This document shows, in pieces, positions 33,542 to 44,253 of a stretch of 64,000 nt of DNA. The DNA is from Hyphomicrobiales bacterium. Its GTDB lineage: Bacteria; Pseudomonadota; Alphaproteobacteria; Rhizobiales; Rhizobiaceae. Location: positions 1 to 64,000 of the forward strand of contig UBZP01000020.1 in NCBI GenBank assembly GCA_900469965.1. Direction: 5' to 3'. Position numbers and translations under genes: made by a program. Under the pieces are notes generated by a model. The model was not told the DNA's origin and searched no databases. It saw nothing but the letters and a program-made list of their open reading frames with translations. Position 1 is the first letter of the stretch; each line of letters begins with the position of its first letter.

Positions 33542-33566
33542 GGAACCAAATTTGGGCGCACCCGTT
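33542..33566 (+). promoter_or_regulatory. EcfG-dependent promoter of phyR
   Basis: GGAAC (33542-33546), 16 bases, CGTT (33563-33566), a full consensus match. The predicted start is about 42 bases upstream of the phyR ATG. It lies back to back with the nepR promoter, with only 7 bases between the two -35 elements. Confidence 0.85.
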
Positions 33567-33614
33567 CTCTGGTCAACCGGCAGTTCAGCCGTTCGCATCA
33601 CAGGGGAGCATCCG

Positions 33615-34406
33615 ATGCCGATTTCCGACCGCATTACGCCTCATCTGCCGCACCTGCGCCGCTACGCCCGCGCGCTCACCGGCACGCAGACTTCGGGTGA
33701 CGCCTATGTCGCCGCCACGCTCGAAGCCATCCTGATGGATCCCTCCGTCTTTGCCAATGTCGACGACGATCGCCAGTGCCTGTTCCGGCTGCTGTCGCGG
33801 ATGATCTCCTCCCTGCCCATCTCCATCAGCGATTCCGTATCGATCCGCCCGGGCGTCGGCGCGCCCGTCGATCTCGGCGCGGTGCCGCCGCGCGTCCGCC
33901 AGGCCCTGCTGCTCGTGACGATGGAGAGCTTCCCGACCACCCAGGCCGCCGAGATCCTGGAGACCGACGAGGCGGAGGTGTGCGCGCTGCTCGATACCGC
34001 CTTCCGCGAGATCGCGGCCCAGAGCGAGACCGGCATCATGATCATCGAGGACGAACCGCTGATCGCCATGGACCTGGCCGACATGGTCAGCAACATGGGC
34101 CACCACGTCACCGGCATCGCCCGCACGCAGGCCGAGGCGGAGAAACTGTGGGGCGACACGAAGCCCGGTCTCATCCTCGCCGACGTCAAGCTTGCCGACG
34201 GCAGCTCCGGCATCGACGCCGTCACCTCCATTCTCGCCCGCACCCAACTGCCGGTCATCTTCATCACCGCCTATCCGGAAAAGCTCCTGACCGGCGAGCG
34301 CCCGGAGCCGGCCTATCTGGTCAGCAAGCCCTTCCATCCCGACACCGTGAAGGTCCTGATCAACCAGGCGCTGATGACCAACCAGGCCCAGGCGGCGGCC
34401 GCCTGA
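33615..34406 (+). CDS. phyR: Response regulator PhyR (anti-anti-sigma factor)
   Basis: The 263-residue protein starts at ATG 33615 after CAGGGGAGC. The N-terminal sigma-like domain (residues 1-135) includes HLPHLRRYARALTGTQTSGD and ESFPTTQAAEILE. The C-terminal receiver (about 139-255) has the acidic pair in I-I-E-D-E-P, phosphoacceptor Asp190 (L-I-L-A-D-V-K-L), F-I-T-A-Y-P and the switch lysine S-K-P-F. Phosphorylation exposes the sigma-like domain, which binds NepR and frees EcfG. It is divergent from nepR-ecfG and ends with a terminator 30 bases after the stop. Confidence 0.95.
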   Translation: MPISDRITPHLPHLRRYARALTGTQTSGDAYVAATLEAILMDPSVFANVDDDRQCLFRLLSRMISSLPISISDSVSIRPGVGAPVDLGAVPPRVRQALLLVTMESFPTTQAAEILETDEAEVCALLDTAFREIAAQSETGIMIIEDEPLIAMDLADMVSNMGHHVTGIARTQAEAEKLWGDTKPGLILADVKLADGSSGIDAVTSILARTQLPVIFITAYPEKLLTGERPEPAYLVSKPFHPDTVKVLINQALMTNQAQAAAA

Positions 34407-34435
34407 TAGCCCCCATCCCTTGCAGCACCCCTTGG

Positions 34436-34467
34436 GGACGAGGTTCACGCCTCGTCCTCTTTTTTGT
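34436..34467 (+). terminator. Rho-independent terminator of phyR
   Basis: An 8-bp stem GGACGAGG (34436-34443) pairs with CCTCGTCC (34450-34457) over a 6-base loop and is followed by TCTTTTTTGTTT. Confidence 0.92.
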
Positions 34468-34490
34468 TTCCGATGGGCTCTGTAGCCGGC

Positions 34491-34527
34491 CCAAAATAAA
34501 GCAGCCAGCGCGGGGGGCGCTGGCTGC
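34491..34527 (-). terminator. Terminator of the polyol operon
   Basis: A perfect 11-bp stem GCAGCCAGCGC (34501-34511) pairs with 34517-34527 over a 5-base loop. On the minus strand it is followed by TTTATTTT (34500-34493). It lies 150 bases beyond the FGGY kinase stop and converges on the phyR terminator. Confidence 0.75.
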
Positions 34528-34679
34528 CTAAATTCCCGCAGGCCGGAGGGGACACGGCGAGCGGCTATCTTCACCGGCTTTCGAGGGCCTCGCACTGGGG
34601 GAATGCGCATGCCGGTGACGTGGTAGAAACACCGCGACACCGAAAAGGTTCCGCGGCGATCAAGTTTTTTTTCGACACG

Positions 34680-36263
34680 TCAGACGATTTTTTCCAGCTC
34701 GTCGCGGTGGCGGTAGAGCGCCAGGAAACGGCGATATTCGCGATCATAGAGCGCGCGCCTGGCCGGATCGGAATGGAGTTCCTCCCCGCCCGGATGCATG
34801 CCCCTGCCGGCCGCGGCGATATCCGCATGGAGGCCACCGGCGACCGAGGCCGCCATCGCCGTTCCGAGCAGCACCGCGTCGCTCGTCTTCGGCACCACGA
34901 CGCGGCAGCCGGTCACGTCGCGATAGAGTTCCATCAGCAGCGGATTGTGCAGGTGCCCGCCGGTCACGTGCAGCGTCTCCAGCGCGTAGCCGCATTCGCC
35001 GAGCTTGTCGATGACGTGGCGGATGCCGAGCACGATGGCGACGCAGGTCTTCCAGTAGAGCCGACACAGGCTGTCGAACGTCGCGTCCAGCGACAGGCCG
35101 CTGATGACGCCGAGCCCGTGCGGGTCGGCGAGCGGCGAGCGGTTGCCGTGGAAATCCGGCAGGACGTGCAGCCGTCCGGCGAACTCGTCGCCCTCGGTCG
35201 CCCGCAGTTCGCGGACGCGCGTGACGATGCGCTGGTGGGTGGCCGGCGTCGGATCGCCGCCGGCGCTGTGCAGCCGCACGATATGGTCGAGCAGGGCGCC
35301 GGTCGCCGACTGGCCGCCCTCCACCAGCCAGTGCCCGGGCAGGACCGCCTCGTAATAGGGACCCCACATGCCGAAGCCGAACTTCTTCTCGCGCGAGAAG
35401 GCGACGACGCAGCTGGAGGTGCCGCCGATCAGCGCCAGTTGCCGCTCCAGCGCGCGTGGCTCGCCGGCGAACTGGCCGAGCACGCCGAGCGCGCCGGCAT
35501 AGGCGTCGATCATGCCAGCGCTGACGACGCAGCCGGTGTCGAGCCCGAGGTCGGCCGCCGCCCGTGCGCTGAGCTTTCCGATCGGCGCTCCGACCGGCAC
35601 CGTCTCGTCCGGCAGCGATCCGCGCTGGCGCAGGTCCGGCAGCCCGATCCGCTCGAGGAAGTCCTCCTGCCAGCCGTCCTGCTCGTGCGCCAGATAGTTC
35701 CACTTGGCCGTGATCGTGCACCGCGAGCGGCCCGTCGAACCGGTCGCCTTCCATGTCATGAAGTCGGCGAGGTCGAAGAAATAGGACGCCTTCGCCCACT
35801 GCTCCGGCTGATGGCGCCTGAGCCACATCAGTTTCGGCATCTGCATTTCCGGCGACATCACCTTGCCGGAGTGGTCGAGCACCGGATGCTGCGTGGCGGT
35901 GCAGAAATCGGCTTCCGCGAGCGCGCGATGGTCGAGCCAGACGATCGTGTCCCAGCGCGGATCCTCGCCGCCGGAAACGGCAAGCTGGCCGGCATCGTGA
36001 TCGCGCACGACGAGCGAGCAGGTTGCGTCGAAACCGAGCGCCGCCACCCGTTCCGCATTCACGCCGGCCGCCTCGCATGCGGCGCGCACCGAAATGCAGA
36101 CGGCGTTCCAGATGTCTTCGGAATCGTGCTCGGCGAAATTCTCGCGCGGCCGGTTCATCGCGATCGCCCGCTCGGCACGCGCAAGCAGGGTGCCGCTTCG
36201 ATCGAAAACACCGGCACGGGCACTTCCAGTCCCGATGTCGACCGCAACGATCAGATCGCGCAT
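34680..36263 (-). CDS. FGGY-family pentulose kinase (ribulokinase-like)
   Basis: The 527-residue protein starts at ATG 36263-36261. The sugar-kinase ATPase fold has the phosphate-1 motif V-A-V-D-I-G-T-G-S-A-R-A-G-V-F, T-W-K-A-T-G, an internal C-V-V-S-A-G-M-I-D-A-Y-A-G-A-L-G-V, I-G-G-T-S-S-C, and the adenosine motif V-T-G-G-H-L-H-N-P-L. It resembles the D-ribulokinase/FGGY pentulose kinase branch more than XylB. It would phosphorylate a ketose made by polyol oxidation. It is the last gene of the polyol operon, with its start 4 bases after the HAD gene. Confidence 0.88.
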   Translation of the reverse strand: MRDLIVAVDIGTGSARAGVFDRSGTLLARAERAIAMNRPRENFAEHDSEDIWNAVCISVRAACEAAGVNAERVAALGFDATCSLVVRDHDAGQLAVSGGEDPRWDTIVWLDHRALAEADFCTATQHPVLDHSGKVMSPEMQMPKLMWLRRHQPEQWAKASYFFDLADFMTWKATGSTGRSRCTITAKWNYLAHEQDGWQEDFLERIGLPDLRQRGSLPDETVPVGAPIGKLSARAAADLGLDTGCVVSAGMIDAYAGALGVLGQFAGEPRALERQLALIGGTSSCVVAFSREKKFGFGMWGPYYEAVLPGHWLVEGGQSATGALLDHIVRLHSAGGDPTPATHQRIVTRVRELRATEGDEFAGRLHVLPDFHGNRSPLADPHGLGVISGLSLDATFDSLCRLYWKTCVAIVLGIRHVIDKLGECGYALETLHVTGGHLHNPLLMELYRDVTGCRVVVPKTSDAVLLGTAMAASVAGGLHADIAAAGRGMHPGGEELHSDPARRALYDREYRRFLALYRHRDELEKIV

Positions 36264-36267
36264 GAAA

Positions 36268-36954
36268 TCATGTTCCCGTCGGCCATTTATTGCCGACAAA
36301 CTGGAGCAATTCACGCATGTCGTCAAACAGGATGTCCGGGTTCAGGCGGGCGAGCGACTCGCGATGACGAGGGTTCCGGGCATGCGTTCCGCCGGCAAAG
36401 GCGCAGACACGCATACCTGCCGCCTGCGCGGCCATCACCCCCGCCGGGCTGTCCTCGACCACGACGCAGGCCGGGGGTGCCACCCCCATGGCGCCGCTCG
36501 CATGCAGGAACAGGTCCGGCGCCGGCTTTCCGTTCGGCACCATGCTGGCGGAGAAGATGTTCGGCTCGAAGCAGTCGATCAGGCCGGTCACCGACAGCGA
36601 CAAACGGATGCGCTCGGGCTGGCTGGAGGAGGCGACGCAGACGGAGACCGGCAGCGCCTCGACGACCTGGCGGATGCTTTCGATCGGCTGGAGTTCCTCG
36701 CGGAAGCGCGCATAGAGCCGCTTGCGCATGCCCTCCAGGAAGTGATCGTCGACGGCGAGCCCGTAGTCCTCGTGCAGGATCTCCGACATGGTCTTCAGGC
36801 TCTTGCCGAGAAACCGGTCGGCGGCCTCGTCCGCATCCATGCTGACGCCCGCGCCGTCCAGGGCCTCGACGAGGACGGCCAGCGAGATCGGCTCGCTATC
36901 GACCAGCACGCCGTCGCAATCGAAGATCACCAGCTCGATCGGACCTGCCGCCAT
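36268..36954 (-). CDS. HAD-superfamily phosphatase (subfamily IA)
   Basis: The 228-residue cytoplasmic hydrolase has motif I D-C-D-G-V-L-V-D-S-E with nucleophile Asp, motif II V-A-S-S-S, the K-P-A-P-D-L-F motif III and V-E-D-S-P-A-G-V motif IV. The helical cap between I and II is as in beta-phosphoglucomutase-like enzymes. It probably dephosphorylates a sugar phosphate of polyol metabolism. It lies between mtlK and the kinase on one strand; the same order is known in rhizobial smo loci. Confidence 0.88.
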   Translation of the reverse strand: MAAGPIELVIFDCDGVLVDSEPISLAVLVEALDGAGVSMDADEAADRFLGKSLKTMSEILHEDYGLAVDDHFLEGMRKRLYARFREELQPIESIRQVVEALPVSVCVASSSQPERIRLSLSVTGLIDCFEPNIFSASMVPNGKPAPDLFLHASGAMGVAPPACVVVEDSPAGVMAAQAAGMRVCAFAGGTHARNPRHRESLARLNPDILFDDMRELLQFVGNKWPTGT

Positions 36955-37012
36955 CGTCTCCAATCCAAATCCGGCCGCGGACTGCGGCATGCAAGTGCGT
37001 GCCCGGGCGGCC

Positions 37013-38497
37013 TCAGTCCGCCAGCTTGTCGTCGAGATAGAGCCGCAGCGTCGCGCGCGTGCCCTTCTCCCACAAGGTCGCAAGCGCCTTGGCGAATCGC
37101 CGACGGAACAGCTCGGACGCCGCAACCTCGCCGAAGATGTCGGAAAGCGCAAGGAAGGCTGCCGGATCGTCCTTGGCCTTCAGCGCCGCCGCCTGCAGGC
37201 GCTCGGCGCTCGCGTCGTTGAAGACGATCGCCTTGCCGCTGTCGGAGGTGCCCGCAAAGTAGCGGCACCACAGCGCCGAGACCAGCGACAGGCCGACGAC
37301 GTCCTCGCCGCGCCGCAGCCGGTCGGCCGTGGACGGAAGGATGAACTTCGGCTGCCGGTTCGAGCCGTCCTGCGCCAGCCGCGGGATCGTGTCGCCGATC
37401 TTCGGATTGGAGAAGCGCTTCTCGATCAGGGTGAAGTAGTCGCCGAGGTCGGTGTCCGGGACCGGCGGGATCACCGGGATGATCTCTTCCCTCTCCAGCT
37501 TGGCGAGGAAGGCGCGGATGTCGTCGTCCTCCATCGCCTCGTGGACGAAATGGATGTCGAGCAGCGCCGCCGGATAGGCGATCGCCGCGTGGCCGCCGTT
37601 GAGGATGCGGATCTTCATGTGCTCGTAAGGGGCGACATCGGGCACGAACTGGACGCCGACCGTTTCCAGCGCCGGCCGTCCCTGCGGGAACTTGTCCTCC
37701 AGCACCCACTGCTTGAACCCCTCGCAGAACACCGGCCACTGGTCGTCGATGCCGTACTCGCCGGCGACGATCCCGATCTCGCGCGCTCCCGTCGCCGGCG
37801 TGATCCGGTCCACCATTCCGTTCGGAAAGGCCACGTTGGCGTCGACCCAGTCGGCGAACGAGAGATCGGAAAGCCGGGCGAGACCGGACACGGCGGCGTG
37901 CGTGACCTCGCCGTTGCCGGGGATGTTGTCGCAGGACATGACCGTGAACGGCGCGATGCCCTTGTCCCGGCGCGCCTTCAGCCCGGCCAGGATCAGGCCG
38001 AATACGGTCTTCGGGCTGTCCGGGTTCTCGCTGTCCTCGACGATCGCCGGATGGGCCGGATTGAACACGCCCGAGGCCGGGTCGATGAAATAGCCGCCCT
38101 CGGTGATCGTCAGCGAGACGATGCGGATGGCGGGATCGGCGAGCTGCGCGACGATGGCCGCGACGTCCCCGGGCTTGAGATAGTCGATCATCGCGCCGGT
38201 CACGTGCGCGCCGGTGCGGTCGTTGTCCTGCTCGACCACCGTCGTCAGGTAGTCCTGGCCGGCCAGCTTCGCACGCATCGCCTCGTCGGACGGCAGCACG
38301 CCGGCGCCGATGATGGCCCAGTCGTGGTCGCGGCCGGCATTGAAGAGGTCGTCGAGATAGACCGCCTGGTGCGCCCGGTGGAAGTTGCCGACGCCGAAAT
38401 GGACGATGCCGGCCTTCAGCGCCGCGCGCGGATAGGAGGGCACGCCGGCGGTCTTCTTCACCGTTTCGAGGTTTGCCAGCGACAGTTTGGTGGTCAT
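37013..38497 (-). CDS. mtlK: Mannitol 2-dehydrogenase
   Basis: The 494-residue long-chain polyol dehydrogenase starts at ATG 38497-38495. The N-terminal nucleotide-binding region is G-V-G-N-F-H-R-A-H-Q-A-V-Y; further on come I-T-E-G-G-Y, S-C-D-N-I-P-G-N-G and the catalytic lysine/histidine region K-I-R-I-L-N-G-G-H. It oxidises D-mannitol (and D-arabitol or sorbitol in some members) to the ketose with NAD. The length is that of the family. It lies downstream of smoS in the polyol operon, with a gap of 143 bases. Confidence 0.93.
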   Translation of the reverse strand: MTTKLSLANLETVKKTAGVPSYPRAALKAGIVHFGVGNFHRAHQAVYLDDLFNAGRDHDWAIIGAGVLPSDEAMRAKLAGQDYLTTVVEQDNDRTGAHVTGAMIDYLKPGDVAAIVAQLADPAIRIVSLTITEGGYFIDPASGVFNPAHPAIVEDSENPDSPKTVFGLILAGLKARRDKGIAPFTVMSCDNIPGNGEVTHAAVSGLARLSDLSFADWVDANVAFPNGMVDRITPATGAREIGIVAGEYGIDDQWPVFCEGFKQWVLEDKFPQGRPALETVGVQFVPDVAPYEHMKIRILNGGHAAIAYPAALLDIHFVHEAMEDDDIRAFLAKLEREEIIPVIPPVPDTDLGDYFTLIEKRFSNPKIGDTIPRLAQDGSNRQPKFILPSTADRLRRGEDVVGLSLVSALWCRYFAGTSDSGKAIVFNDASAERLQAAALKAKDDPAAFLALSDIFGEVAASELFRRRFAKALATLWEKGTRATLRLYLDDKLAD

Positions 38498-38640
38498 GGT
38501 CGTTTCCTTCCGGTCACGCGCGGGCCCGGCCCGCATCCGGGGCGCCAGGCGCAAAGCTTGTCTCCACCGGCGCCCGCCATCCGCGGCCACCGGCTCTTGT
38601 CAATCGCGTCGGCCGCCGCATTGCGGCGCCACCGCCTCTC

Positions 38641-39425
38641 TCAGCTCATCCAGTTGCCGCCGTCGACGTTGTAGGTCTGCGCGACGACGTAGTCGCTCTC
38701 CGGCGAGGCGAGGAAGATCGCCATGCCGGTCAGGTCGTCCGCGGTCCCCATCCGGCCGAACGGCACCTCCTGCCCGACCAGCCGCTTCTTCTCCCCGAGC
38801 GGCCGGTTCTCGTACCTGGCGAAGAGGGCATCGACGCCGTCCCAGTGCTCGCCGTCGACGACGCCGGGCGCGATCGCGTTGACGTTGATGCGGTGCTTGA
38901 TCAGGTTCAGCCCGGCGGACTGGGTCAGGCTGATCACGGCCGCCTTGGTGGCGCAGTAGACGGCGACGAGCGCCTCGCCGCGCCGCCCGGCCTGGCTCGC
39001 CATGTTGATGATCTTGCCGCCGCGCCCCTGCGCGATCATCTGCTTCGCCACCGCCTGCATGGTGAACAGCGTGCCCGCGACGTTGATCGAGAACAGCCGG
39101 TCGTAGCTGTCGCGGCTGATCTCGACGATCGGCGCCAGGTCGAACAGCGCCGCATTGTTGACGAGGATGTCGATGCCGCCGGCCTCGGCCACGCAGGCGC
39201 CGACCGCGTCGTCGATCGATTGCTGGCTGGTGACGTCCATCTGCACCGCATAGGCGGCAGCGCCGATCTCGCCCGCGGTCTGCCGCGCCCGCTCGATATT
39301 GATGTCGGCGATCGCCACCCGGGCGCCCTCGCGGACATAGGCTTCGGCGAAGGCGCGGCCGATCCCGCGCGCCGAGCCGGTGATCAGCGCGCTCTTTCCC
39401 TCCAGTCTCTTCATCGAAATGCCGG

Positions 39426-39429
<4 letters not shown>
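38641..39429 (-). CDS. smoS: Sorbitol (polyol) dehydrogenase, SDR family
   Basis: The 262-residue classical SDR has T-G-S-A-R-G-I-G, acidic D-I-N after strand 2 (NAD preference), N-N-A-A, catalytic Ser in N-M-A-S-Q-A and Y-C-A-T-K. The sequence around [11 protein letters not shown] matches SmoS/PolS sorbitol dehydrogenases, converting sorbitol to fructose. The start at 39429 overlaps smoK by 4 bases (ATGA); an ATG at 39414 is an alternative. Confidence 0.92.
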
Positions 39430-40427
<998 letters not shown>

Positions 40428-40438
40428 GAGACGTGCCC

Positions 40439-41263
40439 TTACTTAACCGCGCCGAAGGTGAGGCCGCGAACGAGTTGCTTCTGGCTGAACCAGCCGAGGA
40501 TCAGGATCGGCGCGATCGCCATGGTCGAGGCCGCCGAGAGTTTTGCCCAGAACAGGCCCTGCGGGCTGGAGAACGAGGCGATGAAGGCCGTCAGCGGCGC
40601 CGCGTTGGTCGTCGTCAGCTGGATCGTCCAGAACGCCTCGTTCCAGGCAAGGATGATGTTGAGCAGCAGTGTCGAGGCGATGCCCGGCACCGCCATCGGC
40701 GTCAGCACGTAGACGATCTCCTTCCACAGCGAGGCGCCGTCCATGCGGGCCGCCTCCAGGATCTCGCCTGGGATCTCGCGGAAGTAGGTGTAGAGCATCC
40801 ACACGACGATCGGCAGGTTGATCAGCGTCAGCATCACCGTCAGGCCGATGCGGGTATCGAGCAGGCCGAAATTACGGAACAGGATGAAGATCGGGATCAG
40901 CACCGCCACCGCCGGCATCATCTTGGTGGACAGCATCCACATCAGGATGTCCTTCGTCCGCTTGGTCGGCGAGAACGCCATCGACCAGGCGGCGGGAATG
41001 GCGAACAGCAGCGCCAGGATGGTCGAGCCGATCGACAGCACGACCGAGTTCATGAACGGCTTGAAATAGTCGCGCTGCGTCTGCACCGTGACGTAGTTCT
41101 CGAACGTGCCCGACGGGATCAGGCTGAAGCCGGCGATCGCCTCCGGCTCCGTCTTCAGGCTGGTGATGAAGGCATAGAGGATCGGAAAGAAGATCAGAAG
41201 CGCCACGACCCAGGCGGCGATGGTCCAGCCGATCTTGCTTCCTCTGGTAACGGTGCGAGCCAT
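40439..41263 (-). CDS. smoG: Polyol ABC transporter permease
   Basis: The 274-residue MalG-type permease has six membrane segments and the cytoplasmic EAA loop [14 protein letters not shown]. It ends in R-G-L-T-F-G-A-V-K, as expected for this family. It forms the channel with SmoF; genes are 9 bases apart. Confidence 0.92.
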   Translation of the reverse strand: MARTVTRGSKIGWTIAAWVVALLIFFPILYAFITSLKTEPEAIAGFSLIPSGTFENYVTVQTQRDYFKPFMNSVVLSIGSTILALLFAIPAAWSMAFSPTKRTKDILMWMLSTKMMPAVAVLIPIFILFRNFGLLDTRIGLTVMLTLINLPIVVWMLYTYFREIPGEILEAARMDGASLWKEIVYVLTPMAVPGIASTLLLNIILAWNEAFWTIQLTTTNAAPLTAFIASFSSPQGLFWAKLSAASTMAIAPILILGWFSQKQLVRGLTFGAVK

Positions 41264-41272
41264 GGTCTCCTC

Positions 41273-42145
41273 CTATCGGTCCAGGTTCTTGCCGACGGCG
41301 CGCATCAGGAAGATGGCGACGATGTTGGCAAGCACGACCGCAATGATGCCGCCCGCCGCACCTCCGCCGACGTCGTAGCCGAGACGCGCGGTGCGGTAGA
41401 TCAGGAAGGTGAGGTTCGTGGAAGCGTAGCCCGGGCCGCCGTTGGTGGTGACCAGGATTTCCGCATAGATGCCGAGCAGGAAGATCGTCTGGATCAGGAT
41501 GACGACGGTGATCGCGCGGGACAGATGCGGCAGCGTCAGGTAGATGAAGCGGTTGAACGCATTGGCTCCGTCCATCTCGGCCGCCTCCTTCTGCTCGCTG
41601 TCGAGCGACTGCAGCGCGGTGAGCAGGATCAGCGTGGCGAACGGCAGCCACTGCCAGGCGACGATGATGATGATCGAAAAGAGCGGATACTGCGCGAACC
41701 AGTCGACTGGCTGGGCACCGAAGAAGCGCGCGACATCCGCCAGCACGCCGTATCCCGGGTGCATGATCATGTTCTTCCAGATCAGCGCCGCCACCGGCGG
41801 CATGACGAAGAACGGCGAGATCACCAGGATGCGCACGATGCCCTGGCCGAAGATCGGCTGGTCGATCAGAAGCGCGATCGCAATGCCGCCGATCACGGTA
41901 ATCAGCAGCACGCCGAGCACCAGCACCAGCGTGTTCCAGATCGATTCGAAGAAGGCCGGGTCGGTGTAGAAGTAGACGTAGTTGAAGAAGCCGGCGAAGC
42001 TTACGTTCTGCGGCGTGAGCAGGTTGTAGTTCTGGAACGAGTACCACAGCGTCATCGCCAGCGGCACGACCATCCACACCAGGAGGACGATCACGGCGGG
42101 CGCCATCATCAGGCGTGCCAGCGTCTTGGTATTCTGCGTTGCCAT
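41273..42145 (-). CDS. smoF: Polyol ABC transporter permease
   Basis: The 290-residue MalF-type permease has six predicted membrane segments. The EAA loop reads E-A-A-E-M-D-G-A-N-A-F-N-R-F, with TNGGPGYAS before the last helices. It partners SmoG. It follows smoE after 185 bases that contain GC-rich inverted sequence but no gene. Confidence 0.92.
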   Translation of the reverse strand: MATQNTKTLARLMMAPAVIVLLVWMVVPLAMTLWYSFQNYNLLTPQNVSFAGFFNYVYFYTDPAFFESIWNTLVLVLGVLLITVIGGIAIALLIDQPIFGQGIVRILVISPFFVMPPVAALIWKNMIMHPGYGVLADVARFFGAQPVDWFAQYPLFSIIIIVAWQWLPFATLILLTALQSLDSEQKEAAEMDGANAFNRFIYLTLPHLSRAITVVILIQTIFLLGIYAEILVTTNGGPGYASTNLTFLIYRTARLGYDVGGGAAGGIIAVVLANIVAIFLMRAVGKNLDR

Positions 42146-42330
42146 CTTGAACGACCCTCCCTTGAGCCAAAGCGGCCGGCCACCGTATCAAGGCGGAAGG
42201 CGACCGCGCGGTGACTCGAGTTTCTTGTTATGCGACGCCCGACAGTTGTCGGCAGGTCAGAAGGACCGCCCCGCCCGATGGACGGGCCGCCCGGTACGAG
42301 ACCGGACAGCCCATGCTCTCGGGGGGAAGC

Positions 42331-43644
42331 CTACTTGATGTAGCCCGCACGCGTCATGTCGCGCGTCGCAGTCGCCTGCGCTGCCGTCAGTGCATCGTCG
42401 ACGGTCGACTGACCGGCGATGACGGCCGAGAACAGCTGGCCGACCGTGGTGCCGAGAGCCTGGAATTCCGGGATCGCGACGAACTGGCCACCCGTGTAGG
42501 GCACCGGCTTGACGGTCGGCTTGGTGATGTCGGCGGCATCCATCGCAGCAAGCGTCGGGCCGGCGAACGGGGCAGCCTTCTTGTACTCCTCGTTGTTGTA
42601 GAGCGAGGTGCGCGTGCCCGGAGGCACGCTGGCCCAGCCTTCCTTGGAGGCGACGAGGGCGGTGTAGTCCTTGCTGGTCGCCCAGGCGATGAACTTCTGC
42701 GCGGCTTCCGCCTTCTGCGAAGAGGCCGGGATGGCGAGGTTCCACGACCACAGCCAGTTGCCGTGGTTGTTGACGCCTTCCTTGGACGGGAAGATCGCAT
42801 AGCCGACCTTGTCGGCAACGGTCGATTCCTTCGGGTTGGAGACCATGGATGCTGCCACGGTGGCATCCATCCACATGCCGCACTTGCCCTGCTGGAACAG
42901 CGTCAGGTTCTCGTTGAAGCCGTTCGACGAGGCGCCGGACGGGCCGGCATCCTTCATCAGGTCGGCATAGAACTGCAGCGCAGCCTTCCATTCCGGCTGG
43001 TCGAACTGCGGCTTCCAGTTTTCATCGAACCAGCGGCCGCCGAACGAGTTGTTGAGCGCCGAGACGAAGGCCATGTTCTCGCCCCAGCCGGCCTTGCCGC
43101 GCAGGCAGATGCCGGAGATGTCGGCGTTGCGGTCGGTGATCTTGCGGGCGGCCTCGCCGATGAACTCCCAGGTCGGGCTGTCGGGCATGGTCAGCCCGGC
43201 CTTCTCGAACAGGTCCTTGCGGTACATGATCATCGCCGATTCACCGTAGAACGGCGCGGCATAGAGCTTGCCGTCGACGGACAGGCCGCCGCGGATCGCC
43301 GGCAGCAGGTCGTCGACGTCATAGTTGTCGCCGAGGCCGTCGAGCGGCAGCAGCCACTGCTGCTTGGCCCAGATCGGAACCTCGTAGTTGCCGATCGTGA
43401 CGATGTCGTACTGGCCGCCGCTGGCGGCGATGTCGGTGGTGACGCGCTCGCGCAGGACGTTCTCCTCGAGCGTGACCCACTCGACCTGGATGTCGGGGTT
43501 GGCCTTGGTGAACTCCGACGTCAGCCCCTGCATCCGGATCATGTCCGAGTTGTTGACGGTCGCGATCGTCAGGGTTTCCGCATTCGCAAATCCGCACAGG
43601 GCTACAGCCGAGCAGGCGCCCAGCAGAAATGTCTTCAAATTCAT
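42331..43644 (-). CDS. smoE: Polyol ABC transporter substrate-binding protein
   Basis: The 437-residue protein has a signal peptide (residues 1-22, FLLGACSAVALCGFANA). The mature family 1 solute-binding protein includes TIATVNNSDMIRMQ, Y-D-I-V-T-I-G-N-Y-E and W-S-W-N-L-A-I-P-A-S-S. SmoE-type proteins bind sorbitol and mannitol in the periplasm. It is first in the polyol operon; an inverted repeat lies upstream. A SorC-family regulator lies upstream of the operon on the same strand and probably controls it. Confidence 0.92.
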   Translation of the reverse strand: MNLKTFLLGACSAVALCGFANAETLTIATVNNSDMIRMQGLTSEFTKANPDIQVEWVTLEENVLRERVTTDIAASGGQYDIVTIGNYEVPIWAKQQWLLPLDGLGDNYDVDDLLPAIRGGLSVDGKLYAAPFYGESAMIMYRKDLFEKAGLTMPDSPTWEFIGEAARKITDRNADISGICLRGKAGWGENMAFVSALNNSFGGRWFDENWKPQFDQPEWKAALQFYADLMKDAGPSGASSNGFNENLTLFQQGKCGMWMDATVAASMVSNPKESTVADKVGYAIFPSKEGVNNHGNWLWSWNLAIPASSQKAEAAQKFIAWATSKDYTALVASKEGWASVPPGTRTSLYNNEEYKKAAPFAGPTLAAMDAADITKPTVKPVPYTGGQFVAIPEFQALGTTVGQLFSAVIAGQSTVDDALTAAQATATRDMTRAGYIK

Positions 43645-44019
43645 GACTTCCTCCCAGAAGGGTTATGAGCATTTGCTTCGCTCATGGGCATTTACTCACT
43701 CTATTGCCCAAAATGTCAACGGCCATTTTACGCTGCGCCGCCGAAAATCGGCGTCATGCGATTGATATATAGCGGAAATTTCGTTCGAAAAGGCCGGTGG
43801 GGAAAAATGCCGGGCGCCTATAAATCAGGCATTCGCGTCTGCCCGGATAGCGCGAAATGGCAGCGGATATCACCCGACGAACGGCCGAACGGCGGCGGAG
43901 GCCCGCGAGCCGACTGCCCGGCCCCCCTGGCATGGATTGATCGGGTCCAGACGTTTGGTGTACCCCGGCGCAGGCCGCGGCAATGACCGCGGCAACGCGG
44001 CGAAGGAGCGCGATCGACC
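43645..44019 (-). promoter_or_regulatory. smoE upstream region with inverted and direct repeats
   Basis: No gene is convincing here. Close to smoE lies TGGGCA-N14-TGCCCA (43685-43710), a dyad suited to a two-turn-spaced regulator. Nearby are two related direct repeats GCATTTGCTTCGCTC and GCATTTACTCACTC (43671-43701). The region to 43770 is AT-rich and probably holds the operon promoter; beyond it nothing is recognised until the 44020 gene. Confidence 0.45.
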
Positions 44020-44253
44020 ATGGGCAAGGACCTGCCGGGGCCGGACACGCCGGAAATGCACGCCCTGATCAAGGCGGTGGCCGAAGGCCCGCGGCGCGAC
44101 AACAGCGCCTATCACAAGGCGATCGCCGAGGCCCGCCGGGCCTTCGAGGCCGCCGAGGAAGCCCTCGGCGGTCCGGTCAGGTTCAAGACGAAGACCAAGA
44201 TCAAACCCGGCGGCGAATTCGTCGTCAAATGGACGTTCCGGCGGGCGAAGTGA
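44020..44253 (+). CDS. Small conserved-looking hypothetical protein
   Basis: The 77-residue protein starts at ATG 44020 after GAAGGAGCGCGATCGACC. It is hydrophilic: a helical middle (AYHKAIAEARRAFEAAEEAL) and a basic beta tail KTKTKIKPGGEFVVKWTFRRAK. No membrane span or signal is visible. It stands alone between divergent and convergent genes. The function is unknown. Confidence 0.65.
   Translation: MGKDLPGPDTPEMHALIKAVAEGPRRDNSAYHKAIAEARRAFEAAEEALGGPVRFKTKTKIKPGGEFVVKWTFRRAK

Noticed and set aside
43684-43986. Possible 100-residue gene with C-P-K-C upstream of smoE
   Set aside because: No ribosome binding site, the sequence degenerates after 30 residues and it lies in the likely smoE promoter region.
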